This document shows positions 53,957-64,000 of a DNA stretch of 64,000 nt, one piece after another. This DNA is from Warburgia ugandensis (lineage: Eukaryota; Streptophyta; Magnoliopsida; Canellales; Canellaceae). The notes under the pieces were generated by a model. It was not told the origin of the DNA. It did no database searches and saw only the letters and a list, made by a program, of their open reading frames with translations. The translations under genes and the position numbers were made by a program. How positions within the stretch are numbered: position 1 is the first letter of the stretch; every line of letters begins with the position of its first letter. The stretch is taken from assembly GCA_035236585.1 (NCBI GenBank), contig CP141136.1, forward strand, positions 25,645,426 to 25,709,425. Direction: 5' to 3'.

Positions 53957-53960
<4 letters not shown>
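51052..53960 (+). mobile_element. Solo LTR (element C), third nesting level
   Basis: Starts TGTAATATCC and ends GGGTGTTATA (canonical GGGTGTTACA with one C-to-T). It is on the plus strand; 52700-53500 are the reverse complement of matching parts of element A and D LTRs (GGTGCTCTCACCCGGTGG, TAGACACCTGCCC, CATGGATAGTCCACACTACC). A stem-loop at 53430-53458 corresponds to that in A. A GC-rich part with many CG dinucleotides lies at 51935-52150. The flanks are microsatellite so a target duplication cannot be read. Confidence 0.85.

Positions 53961-54016
<56 letters not shown>
53957..54016 (+). repeat. TA then GA microsatellite after element C
   Basis: A TA run of about 20 bases followed by a GA run of about 38 bases, resuming the B-family LTR. 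Confidence 0.9.
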
Positions 54017-54020
<4 letters not shown>

Positions 54021-54859
54021 CAATCCTTCTGTCTCTTTCTGTGAAGGGGAATAGAAGAACGAAGGTTAACAAGTGCGGGAAGCAATAAGGAAAATAGAGA
54101 GGCGTGAGCAAAGAGAGTAGAGAATGAGTGGGAGGCAGTAAAGAGGAAGGGGAAAAGAATGTAGAAGAGAGGAGGGAGAGAGAGAGAGAGGGAGAGTGAG
54201 AGAGGAAGAAGAGAATGGGACTTCCTGCTTCTTATGGTTCAACACAAGAGAGAAAGAGAGCATGAGAGAGGTGGAGAGGAACTGTCCTTCAACCTCTCTC
54301 CACTAGGAGGGAGAATGAAGAAGGAGCCAATTGCCAGTGGTAGATGCCATCTTATAAGAGGGGTCCAATTTGCTTCTTTTTCTGTTGGTTTCCCGACGAC
54401 TGCCCATGCTGGTGTACTGTCTGCCCATGCTATATTGTCTCCAATGCACCTGGTGGGCATGCGACCATATGGTCGTTGGCATGCTTGATGTTGTCAGCAT
54501 ATTGGCATGCAGTGTCTGCCATGATTTCTCGTGATGTGAGCCTTGCGCTGGCAGCATGCAACCTCCTTATATTAGTGGGACCCATCATATCTTTTTATTA
54601 ATCTAATACTTATAAGGTCGATCTGAGTCATCCAAAGTTTATTTTGATCAATTTACAAAATAGAAAACTAACTTAGAATCATCCATACCATTAATTACCC
54701 ATTTGATTAGCTTAATGATCATCTAACCGTCAAATTTTCAAATAACAGTTGGATGATCACTTAGAGCTAAAATTGATTTAAAATTATAGAATTAGTTAGT
54801 TGAATAATCTAATCAAATGCTAATTTAAGATTATTTTAGGCAAAATTAAACACTTAACA

Positions 54860-55640
54860 ACAGTGCATCCACATCTTTCTTGATATATTACCACCTATGT
54901 ATACATTGAATAACAAATATTTTATAAACCTGATACTTCAAACAATCTTTATAAACATAAAAAATCAAACATCATATACACCTAATACTCCAATCCCCAT
55001 ACACATTTGAAACCAACATCTACTACAATGCAACAATCTCTTTCTTAATACACTACCACCTGTGTGTACATTGAATAACAAACATTCTATACTCTTGATA
55101 ATTCGAATAATCTTTATAAACATGAAAAACAAAACATGCAATACCAACATGCATCCAATACAATAATCTCCAAATTCACTTAATCCATACTAATTTATTC
55201 CCACAATCCAAATTTTTAAAGAAAATAATAAAATGTAAAGGAACACACACAAGTGAATGAAAAAATTACTTTATTATCTATCCACATCTATCTTGAAAAT
55301 AATTTATATAAGAAACTACAACATATGCATTGTCCATGACATCCACATTCACTTCATTTGTAAATCCATACACATTCTAAATAACCCCCTCATTCTTTAT
55401 CTCATAAAAGTTATATAATTCAATTGCCACATATTCACTTTATGTTTAAACTATAAATTCACTTTATCCATAGTCATTTATTCCCACACTCCAAATTTTC
55501 ACTCATTCATTGCTTAAAATACAAATATATGTGTGTGTGTGTGTGTGTGTGTATTTCAAAGAAAATCACAAAATCTAAAGTAACACACACAAGTCAATGA
55601 AAAAAATACCTTATTATGCATTTCAAGTTCATGTGGTTAC
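54860..55640 (+). repeat. CACTA internal repeats, resumed
   Basis: Diverged units of the 153 bp repeat continue (GTGCATCCACATCTTTCTTG, ACCACCTATGTATACATTG). A second repeat of ~300 bp period follows: the phrase TTCCCACAATCCAAATTTT / AAAGTAACACACACAAGTCA near 55198-55270 recurs at 55481-55610, with a GT run at 55530-55552 between. No gene. Confidence 0.7.
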
Positions 55641-55972
55641 TTCAAATAATCTAATTGAAACTCATTATATATTCAGCGCATTCAATTCATATTTCATTGA
55701 GATTTACCCTGGAGTAACACTTTTTGTTTGCCTACTCAAAAAGCACAGTAACCTGAAATACAATCTATTTAATTAAGCTAAAACTTTTTAGCTGGATCCA
55801 TAGAAACTATTGAAAATTACTTTGATTATGAAAAATAAAAGTGCTCTACCTTTTTTAAATGGGAGACTGGAGTATTATCGAATATGAGGGTCGTTATGTA
55901 CCTCAGGATATAATACCCACACCCCAATCAGATTGTTGTTTAGGGCACTGTGCAACAACGATAATAAAAAAG

Positions 55973-56122
55973 AACTCATAAATATAAAGGGGCGGCCCCG
56001 GTGCACGAAGCTCCCGCCTATGCGGGGTCCAGGGAAGGGGCGGGCCACAATGGCCTAAAGTAGGCAGCCTTACCTTGCATTTTTGCAAGAGGCTGATTCC
56101 ACACCTTGAAACTCATAAATAT
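55973..56122 (-). mobile_element. 5'-truncated Au-like SINE with target duplications
   Basis: The body, 55986-56109, is on the minus strand: it starts in the box B region (TTCAAGGTGTGG), continues GAATCAGCCTCTTGCAAAAA, TTGTGGCCCGCCCCTTCCC, GGACCCCGCATAGGCGGGAG and ends GGGGCCGCCCC. The duplication AACTCATAAATAT occurs exactly at 55973-55985 and 56110-56122. GC-rich and little decayed, so this is probably the youngest SINE of the window, inserted into the CACTA element. Confidence 0.92.
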
Positions 56123-56529
56123 CATTTGTAATAATGTAGGTTTAATTAGTGATAACTTAGAGCAATTAACTATTTAATATACCTTGACATTCTTCCACAC
56201 GAATTTTGGTGGTTGTGTAAGCTCGGCCATTGTAGGCCATTTAAACTAAATCCTACAAATTTAAATTTCAAATGTATTATAGATAAATAAAAAAATTTAC
56301 TTATTTACACATAACACATGAAAAAAAAATGCTTACTTATTTATAATATCTATGAGAGTGGGATGGATGTGCACTCCACAATAATAAAAAAAGAAAGCAT
56401 GACCACCATGCACATCCAAAAGGAGCAGCATCTAATGAGACCTACATAAACATTCATATGGATTGTAATGGAAGTTGACAATCCTTAAGTAAAGAATAAT
56501 TTGGCAAGAAAACAAGAAAATTAAAACTT

Positions 56530-59040
56530 ACTATTGTAGGAAATTATTAAGCATTGTCCCTGAGAGCAGCAAAAGAAGCTTGGTAAAATATCTTGAATAC
56601 GCCTCTTAATTGGCCATTGCTCCATCGCTCCAGAAATGATGCTAGGGTCAAGGAATTGCTAAAGTGTACCCTCAATCTCAAAAAGGCTAGTAGCATTATT
56701 TAAGAAGCTACATAAAAGAAATAATTATTACATATATTATTAAAATATAACATGTAATTAAATCTCAAATTATTTATAAGCAAGTATGTGCATATACCCC
56801 ATGTAGGAGTGCTCAAGCTGATTCCATAGGCAAACTAATAATAGATCCTCTGCCATAAATGGTACTTCAATAACGTCCTTAGCAAGCACTCCCCACTTGA
56901 TTTGTATAGGATTGATTGTCATATTATCATTGATGAGATCATAGATTAACCTTAGGGATTGAGGCATGTTAGGTGGGACTTCCACACAGTCCTGGGTCGG
57001 CTGCTGTAAAAAAATTTAACTAAATAATATTAATTTATAAAGAGGGCCTAATTTATGATGAAAGAAAAACCAAAGATATATACAAATACTTGTTCCATTG
57101 GTGCATCAAGCAAAGGTGACACTGGAATGACGGCTGATCTTGGTGCCTTATTTTGTCGCTGATTAATGTATAGAGTTATTAAACAATTAAGTGAGGTCTT
57201 TAGCTAAAAAATATTAATGAGGAAACCATGGACTCTATGGGAGTGGCCAGTGAATTTGGGCAAGTAACTTGATATGCAATTGCTTGCCCAATGGTTATAA
57301 TATTTTCCATTTCTAATGGGAATGGTAGGCAGGCATTAGAATTCAAATCCATAGATAATGGACACCCACTTAGTATGTGGTGGCATACTAATTTCCTACA
57401 AAATATTTGATTCAAGCTCATAGCATGAACAAACTGCCACGATATTTTGACGGGAATACAAGGTCAACAAGCATTGACCCACTTGCAAATCAACTATGCA
57501 ATAGAGAGGTTGAGATATAGAATTATTACAAAAAGACAATGAAAATTTATAGTTTTGTCAATGTATATACCTCATGGGCAGGAAATTTTTTTTTTAGGGA
57601 GGCGGATGTTCTTTATTATCTTCTTTAGTCAGGGAATTGTAGCTTGCATGTGATGGAGGTACAGTGGGGCGTATATTATGAGCAAGGGGTGGAGTAACAA
57701 TCATCAAACCTCCCTCATGCATCTGTCTAAATATATCCCTTTATTTTCTCAACGAGCTCATTATAAGCCTACTCATCATCATGAACTTTAGGTACATCCT
57801 CCACCAAAGAATTTAGAAGGAACAACACCGTGACCCATGCCTCTAACTCAACTACGGTGGTCCTGTTGATTGCCCATAGCCCAATACAAGATGTCGTCCT
57901 TAGCAGTAGTGTTGCTTAAAGTTCCTATAGCAGTGCTTTCTTGGGTAAGAATGTCCTGCAAAATTTAATTAGAAAAACATGATCATTTCATCTAATTAAT
58001 TGTAAAAGTTTATAGACAGGTGGAACCACTTACTATGCACAAAGCAATTTGCATAGTAGTTTTATTTGCAAACTTGTTGCCAGTACATTCCACTGAATGT
58101 GCCATCTTCTAGAAGATGGAGTGATCAATGGGTTCCATAGTCCCAACTATTTTTTGCTGTCAAGCAAAGACACTATAGTTAGAGAACATGTATATAACTA
58201 TACTAGCATTAAATTGAATGGGATAAATTATCATTTACTTCACACTTTTCTAAACAAGCATAGCCCAACCTAGACAGGTGGTGCTGCATATTTGTTTCAT
58301 GCACCTTTCTTCCCCTTGCACTCCTCACTTGCACATTTGTACATACGTGATCAATTGCAATAATTGAATTTTACATGTAATTAATTAAATGAAGCATCAT
58401 TTCTGCACATACCTCAAATTCGGCAGAGATATGGTTTTGTACAAATGCATTCTAAGCCTCTTGGTCAATGACATTGGAGTAAATGGATGGCACAATGTAC
58501 TGCTTTGACGAATTCTTGACATCTATAGCTATGTAATTCTGAACAAGGTTGTTCTTCCATTTTCTCTGTTGCTCACCTGCTCCCTATAAAGCACGCATCT
58601 TCTTGTCATTCGAGATGTCAAAGCCAAACTACAAATTGAACACATCAAATTACTATATTTGAAAAATAAGGAAAGTTATAATGTAAATAATACATGTACT
58701 TAATGTTTACATACCTTCACTATTTCCCATATTGAATCTTTTGTCGAAGATGGCACATGTCTCCGATCCTCAAATGTGATAGGAACCATGCTTCTTACTA
58801 TAGAGCAGAAGAAATTACTATAAGCATGTGCACTCTCACCAATCTCTTGCCTTCTACTATTGTATTTGATAGTTTCTTTAATTCCCTTCGACTTTCTCTT
58901 AATAACCTTTTCCATTGTTATTCGCCCTCTGCCCTTTCTTTTTGGAGTAATGCTCATGTTGACCTCATGTTCAGGCTCTTCAATGTGACTGTTAATCTTC
59001 AGTTTGATATTCTTCTCCTTCCATTATTACTACAAAGAAA
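56530..59040 (-). pseudogene. En/Spm transposase-associated gene relic (Transposase_24-like)
   Basis: Minus-strand pieces in order: KGIKETIKYNSRRQEIGE, then SIVRSMVPITFEDRRHVPSS and DSIWEIVK (58711-58957, ending at a GTATGT donor); FGFDISNDKKMR, QRKWKNNLVQNYIAI, then QEA-stop-NAFVQNHISAEF (58411-58625); RGRKVHETNMQHHLSRLGYA (58245-58330); VRGMGHGVVPSKFFG (about 57790-57850); GQAIAYQVTCPNSLATP (about 57240-57290); PIQIKWGVLAKDVIEVPFM (about 56850-56920). This is the layout of the plant Ptta/En/Spm transposase-associated protein, a probable DNA-binding partner. The stop in QEA-W/stop fits a Trp TGG changed to TAG. The main DDE transposase (TNPD type) is not seen, so the element could not move by itself. 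Confidence 0.75.
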
Positions 59041-59504
59041 CACTTAATGATATTAGAAAATGACATAAAAAAGGTAATGTAATTCATTAAAAGAAACCAA
59101 ACTGATGTTCTTGATAAATATAAATTAAGTAAAAAATAATTAAAGGAGACTCCATCTCTATCCATTCACATAAACATGCGTTGGAGTTACTAAATGTTAT
59201 TAGAAAAGTGCATGAAAATAAAAACATGCATTGGAGTTACTAGATGTTATTACCAGACATGTTAAGAAACAAAAGAAAAGAGGAAGCAATCAAGAACCTA
59301 TAAGATTTCGCTTGTCAACTTGGATTCCTTTGAACGAATGCCTCCAATGTTAGGCTTTGCACACAAATAACTTAATTCTGTAGAAAACAATAAAAATTGG
59401 TCATGAAAATCAATCAATAAACAGCAGTAATCCACCCTTGCTCCTCACCAGAACACAATTCCCCACCCCTACTCACCACCACGTTAGAACCCAGCTCCCC
59501 TCCT

Positions 59505-59530
59505 CCCCCTACCCCCTACCCCCTGCCCCC
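59505..59530 (-). promoter_or_regulatory. G-quadruplex-forming run upstream of CACTA transposase relic
   Basis: The minus strand has four runs of five G separated by CA, TA and TA (GGGGGCAGGGGGTAGGGGG and on), inside a 250-base C-rich plus-strand patch (59440-59690). It is 5' of the transposase relic. A quadruplex is a structural prediction only. Confidence 0.6.
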
Positions 59531-59819
59531 ACTGAGCACCCTCCTCCCCGCCTCTGGCCCAGCTCACTCCACATGAACCCTCCCAGCTCCTTCCCACCAC
59601 CTGTCAGAACCCACTAGCCCCACCCCCACCCAACTCCTTCCCACGCCCACCTCCCCCACCCAAGTCCTTCCCACTGCCTGCCTCACTTATAGTTTTTTCC
59701 ATGACACAAATAGTCAAAATATATAAATGAAAAGTAAGTAGGGAAAAAGAGAGAAACATAAGGCTCAAAGATGAAGCCGTCATACCAAAACCATGAGAAG
59801 AAGAAGATAAAGGAAAAAA

Positions 59820-60321
59820 TGGTACTTTGACAGCTATTTATATCAATGAAGACTTTAGAAGTCGTTTAGTGCTAAACGACTATGAAAATATTAAACTTTT
59901 GAAATTTCTTAGCACTAAATGACTTTAAAAGTGAGGGACTTTTAAAGTCGTTTATGTATAAACGACTTTAAAAGTTCATTCCCACAAAATAAAATATTCT
60001 TACCAAATTTATCGTGATACTTTTCAAATCACTTCCTTAAAATGACTTCAAAAGTTATGTATTTTTAAAGTCATTTATTTGTAAATGACTTTAAAAGTTC
60101 TTCCTGCAAAAAATTTCCTTCTCATGCCAATCTTTTGAAGTCGCTTACACTTAAACAACTTCTTAAGTATATATATTTAAAGTCATTTATTTTCAAATGA
60201 CTTCTAAAAAATATATATTTAAAGTCATTTATTTTCAAATGACTTCTAAAATATTTATAAAGTTGGCAATCATATAAGCGACTTCTTTATGCCTATTGTA
60301 AAACCCTCCTATGTAGTAGTG
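59820..60321 (-). repeat. CACTA right subterminal repeats and inverted repeat
   Basis: Contains GACTTTAGAAGTCGTTTAG, ACTTTTAAAGTCGTTTATG with its mirror AAACGACTTTAAAAGT, and further copies, ending at CTATGTAGTAGTG. The motif family is the same as at 46105-46586 and 49151-49262. Confidence 0.85.
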
Positions 60322-60523
60322 TAAACATAGTTTAAATAAAAATATAATTAAAGGAGACTTTGTCTCCATCCATTCACATAAACATACAATATCTAACATA
60401 TGTGACAAACTAACCTCAAACAAAACAGATAAAGGATGCATGAAAAGTATTTGCTTGCTTAGTATAGATATTTATAAAAGGGCTACAAATCCCATATACC
60501 TTTCACTAGTCTTTAACTCCATT
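60322..60523. other. Flank between CACTA element and tandem repeat
   Basis: About 200 bases of AT-rich DNA. The phrase GGAGACTTTGTCTCCATCCA near 60353 repeats GGAGACTCCATCTCTATCCA near 59144 inside the CACTA element. No gene. Confidence 0.5.
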
Positions 60524-61212
60524 GCTTCAAGTTCAGATGAGAATACACTTTAATTCAAATTCATGTCATAAATAGAATTTTAGATGAGAATACACTTATT
60601 CTAATTCTAATTCATGCCATAAAAAAAATTTCAGATGAGAATACACTTATTCTAATACAAATTCATGTCATAAACAGAGATTTCAGTTGAAAATACACTT
60701 ATTCTAACTCAAATTCATGTCATGAATAGAGATTACAATGAGAGTACACTTACTCTAATTCAAATTCATGTCATAAATAGAATTTCAAATGAGAATATAC
60801 TTACTCTAATTCAAATTTATGTCATAAACATAATTTCAGATGAGAATACACTTATTCTAATTCTAATTTATGTCATAAATAGAGATTTCAATAAGAGTAC
60901 ACTTATTCTAATTCTAATTCATGTCAAAAATAGAATTTTAGATGAGAATATACTTATTCTAATTCAAATTCATGTCATAGACAGAATTTTAGATGAGAAT
61001 ACAGTTATTCTAATTCTAATTCATGTCATAGACAGAATTTTAGATGAGAATACACTTATTTTAATTCAAATTCACATCATAGATAGAATTTCAGATAAAA
61101 ACACACTTATTCTAATTCTAATTCATGTCATAAACAGAGATTTCAAATGAGATTACACTTATTCTAATTCTAATTCATGTCATAAATAGATATTTCAATG
61201 AGAATACACTTA
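60524..61212 (+). repeat. ~51 bp tandem repeat, about 13 units
   Basis: The unit reads ATTCATGTCATAAATAGAAT, then TTCAGATGAGAATACACTTA and TTCTAATTC. Most units are 51 bases and some 52-53 (an extra G in AGAGATTTCA). Because 51 is a multiple of three, one frame stays open for 142 codons (60722-61150); its repeated 17-residue pattern is a by-product of the repeat. Confidence 0.92.
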
Positions 61213-61403
61213 CTATGATAATCAGATGATTCAGATTAATCGATGATAGCAGGTGTGACTCAGAAATCCAAATTTAATGCACCAATCATATTTTTTTGAA
61301 TAAAGAGGTGTCAATCATATCAGTATACTATCACATAGTCAAATTTGGAGACAATAGTCAATCAAAGGAATCAACAAGGAATTCTGGAAACTTGGAGGAG
61401 TTT
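61213..61403. other. Short spacer before element D
   Basis: About 190 bases, AT-rich, no recognised feature. Confidence 0.5.
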
Positions 61404-64000
61404 TGTAGCACCCTGGGTTTTTATAACATTATATATATAATAATAATAATTGCATTCGGAATCCTATGTTAAAAAGATTCTATTAATTATTTTACTACAA
61501 CATTTCTTGAAAATCTCTGGGTGTTATTTTCTGTTTCCAAACATCAAAATTGTAATTTAAAACATAGTATAGTTTTGTGATAATAGATTTGAAAACAATA
61601 CACATGTCTACCAACATTAAATGCATCAGTGCCTTTATTTTCAAAATAATAAATATCCAAAACACTATCATAATATCGTTCAGGGTCTATCCATCATAAT
61701 ATCCCATTAAATGTCCATCATATGTATAACTATCTTAATCAAATCCATAAATAAAAGTATACAATCCATAAAGAAAGTCAAATGATTGTCCTGTTTATTA
61801 ACTCACGTCACTGTCTATCAAATCAAGTAAAGGAATCTCTTACTACTATCATGGTTTCTCAATAGTCTTACCTTTCCTGCTGTCACGCTCAAGATCTAAG
61901 GCATTGCAAACAAAGCAATGCCCCAACAAGCTATTGCTTATGTAGGTACATAGACAATTAATGTAATAAAGATGGAATAAACAAATAACAGTGGCGATAA
62001 AATAAAAGATCTATCATCTATCAAAATAAAATCGTTATAACTCATACCAACATAGTATCAAATTATCAAGTTCGATAAAACATGCATCTCACAAATTTAA
62101 AACATGATATGATCGATGCAAATGAGCATACAATAATAACAGGGCATCTTAAGTTACATGGATCCCATAAGCGTCGCATACACTCGTATCACTGATCATG
62201 AGTACTCATATCCAAAACTCTAAGTGTCGTCACACCCAAGCATACAATCTCATCTCCATGCTCATCATGTAGGCACACAAAATAAAAGTATGGATAGTCA
62301 TGCCGTAGTGGCAACCCTCCAGGGTCTCAACCAGTATCGCTCCCCCTCGACACCATAACGGGAGACTTAATGTTTGTTCCCATGGAAAGGCTCAGACTGG
62401 TAGTGTGGACTATCCATGTTACCAACCCCTACCGAAATCCATCTATGGGCAGGTGTCTATCATATCACAATCATATTACATTACAAATCTCGAAAGGGGG
62501 TGGCCAGCCCTCTCCCTCCTAGCATGACGTTCACCGGGTGAAAGCACTCATCATAAAACTCAAAACATGAAAACAAGTATGTCAAAAACCCATCAGCATT
62601 GGTGGCTTGCAATCCTCAAGGCACGCCTCTCATCTCTGGGTTAACCTCTAAAAGGACCAACCACCAAGCCTCAACTTTTTTTTCTCATGGAAACCCATCC
62701 ATTTCAGTGATAAAATAAAGAAGGAAAATTTCTAATTTAGCATAAATAGATCATATCATTCTCATAAAATTATCAGATCATAAAGCCATTCGATACATGA
62801 TTGAAATCAAGAAACGATCATAGTATAAAGTTTAAATCTCACAAATCAATGACTAATAATAAGTGCAATGTAAATCACAATCAATCAAGATGCTGTGATA
62901 GATGCAAGGTTTTAAAAATCAAAATAAAAAATTAATTTTTGTCACCTATCTCAATGTGAGATCACTTGGTTCAAGCGTATAACCTCTTTATCTTATACGT
63001 TCATATGTACCTGCCAATACCCCAATATTATCTTAAATTTTTTCTACATTAAAAGTAGTTAATTATAAGTTTTTTAAATTAAATCTAGGTCTACATTGTT
63101 AATACGATCGCAACCCCTCTTTCGGATCGCGATTTGGACCTCTGTAGCTCTCAAAATCAAGTTTTTTGTGAAAATACTTCATAAATTAATAATATTAATT
63201 TATAGGGGGTCGGGCAGTGCACCGATTTACACCAGCACCCTAGGTTACACCGGCACCCAGTTTATACCAGGTTACACCAGTGGCCCTAGTTTACACTAGG
63301 TTACATTGGTACGAGACATAAACCAGTGTCGGGGAAGATGATCGGAGTCCAATTGTTGTCGGTGACCTCACAGGTGTCCAAATCACGCCATTTTTTCACC
63401 ATTTTGCTCAGAATTTCATATATTTTTCATTTTCAACACTCCTTTGGCTTGATTTTGTCAAAAACTAAGGTTTTTATGTGATTTTTCCCATGTTCCTAAA
63501 ACTTCCCTAAGTACGATTTTTCATGTTTTTCATAAACACCACCTGTTGGATCTTTCTCAAATTTAAAAGGCTTGATCTTGAGTCTCTTATGCACTAGATA
63601 AACGGTCAAATTTCTAATCTAGCATGGTTTCATTGTTTGATTTTCCTCCTAACAATATTGTATACAGAACTCTAAGAAAACTCTATTTTTTTTTCTACGT
63701 TTTCCATGCATTTTGTTTTTGATTTATACACACTCATGTAATAGGGAAAATAGGTATTAGAACTTACCTCGATTTGCCGGCTGGGTATTAACATCACCAG
63801 ATCATTACTTGCAAAAAAATTTTAGTTTTTGCAGAGGTTAGGGTTTTGGGGGAAAAATGGTGCGATGAAGAGGAATGAGGAGATGATTGAGGGGCAGACT
63901 GGAAAAGAAATTGTATTTGGGAAGGAGGAATGAAACTCTTCCCTTTTTATGTCTTCCATTCAACGATTTCTCTGGTGAAATCGTTGGATCTAATAAAGGG
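61404..64000 (-). mobile_element. LTR element D, cut by the window edge
   Basis: Begins TGTAGCACCCTGGG on the plus strand, so the LTR ends here on the minus strand. 61860-62720 parallels element A 7600-8430 and the reverse of element C 52740-53480, with landmarks GAGTACTCATATCC, ATGCCGTAGTGGCAACCC, ACCATAACGGGAGACTTAA and GACTATCCATGTTACCAA. A stem-loop lies at 61897-61925. The phrase GGTTACACC/TTACACCAG is repeated about six times at 63210-63310. Bases 63620-64000 parallel the promoter half of C (51380-51700). The other end, and whether it is solo, is outside the window. Confidence 0.8.

Larger units (their letters stand above)
49889..54859 (+). mobile_element. B-family solo LTR with a nested solo LTR
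   Basis: Starts TGTTGAGTTTTCCGC and ends AAATTAAACACTTAACA. Target duplications ACAAT (49884-49888) and ACAGT (54860-54864) differ by one base; the tandem repeat on each side, ...CTACAATGCATCCACA in other units, shows that ACAAT is the original. Without element C (51052-53960) it is about 2.06 kb, close to the 1.97 kb of the minus-strand copy at 24601. Purine-rich throughout 50340-51030 with AAG repeats (50923-50949) and GA repeats. No protein-coding part. Confidence 0.9.
46105..60321 (-). mobile_element. CACTA (En/Spm) DNA transposon with nested insertions
   Basis: The right end reads CACTACTACATAGGAGGG on the minus strand (ending at 60321) and the left end CATTACTAGACATGGGG on the plus strand (46105), giving an imperfect inverted repeat with the first C-A-C-T-A changed to CATTA on the left. 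Inside both ends lie many direct and inverted copies of a motif like GACTTTTGAAGTCGTTTA, the subterminal repeats where the TNPA-type protein binds. A minus-strand transposase relic lies at 56530-59040. Without the three nested LTRs (about 7.5 kb) the element is about 6.7 kb. The 3 bp flanks (TTT and TAA) do not match, so the duplication is lost or the left end is slightly off. Confidence 0.82.

Noticed and set aside
60722-61150. 142-codon frame as a repeat protein
   Set aside because: Explained by the 51-base tandem repeat.
60524-61212. CRISPR-like array
   Set aside because: Repeats are directly adjacent with no unique spacers, and this is plant nuclear DNA.

Overview
This is nuclear DNA of a flowering plant. 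It holds one intact split gene for a TIR1/AFB-type auxin receptor, a broken intron-bearing dynein light chain gene, about ten copies or fragments of an Au-like tRNA-derived SINE, and thick layers of LTR retrotransposons nested in each other and in a CACTA DNA transposon. No bacterial, organellar or CRISPR features were seen. The exact plant lineage cannot be fixed from the sequence alone.

Layout. 1-5617: gene-poor DNA with SINE fragments and four diverged copies of a ~110 bp repeat. 5618-23541: a decayed minus-strand Ty3/gypsy chromovirus (element E), with relics of gag zinc knuckles, protease, RT, RNase H, integrase and chromodomain. Its 3' LTR is split by a younger, complete but non-coding LTR element (element A, 7280-16026, TSD ACCTG, two ~3.1 kb LTRs around a 2.5 kb internal part). 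The 5' LTR of E is cut short and joined to an inverted LTR piece. 24601-26570: a minus-strand solo LTR of a second family (B family). 26869-27235: dynein light chain pseudogene. 27605-27825: SINE with 17 bp target duplications. 28619-32660: the auxin receptor gene on the minus strand (3 coding exons, 589 aa), with its leader extending to about 33.6 kb. 33.7-44.1 kb: intergenic DNA with SINE copies. 44.1-45.36 kb: another B-family LTR remnant.

46105-60321: a CACTA (En/Spm) transposon with imperfect terminal inverted repeats, arrays of a subterminal motif at both ends and a decayed minus-strand transposase gene. It has been filled by a solo LTR (46587-49145, TSD CTAAA) and by a B-family solo LTR (49889-54859, TSD ACAAT/ACAGT), which itself hosts another solo LTR (51052-53960): three levels of nesting. 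60.5-61.2 kb: a ~51 bp tandem repeat. 61404 to the window end: an incomplete minus-strand LTR related to those in A, C and E.

The one functional unit is the auxin receptor: an F-box protein that, by homology, joins an SCF ubiquitin ligase and binds auxin together with Aux/IAA repressors. Everything else is mobile DNA or its remains. The most interesting items are the mixed auxin-pocket residues and degraded miR393 site of the receptor, the short stem-loop kept at a similar place in otherwise diverged LTRs, the antisense open frame shared by two LTR subfamilies, and the likely non-autonomous nature of element A.
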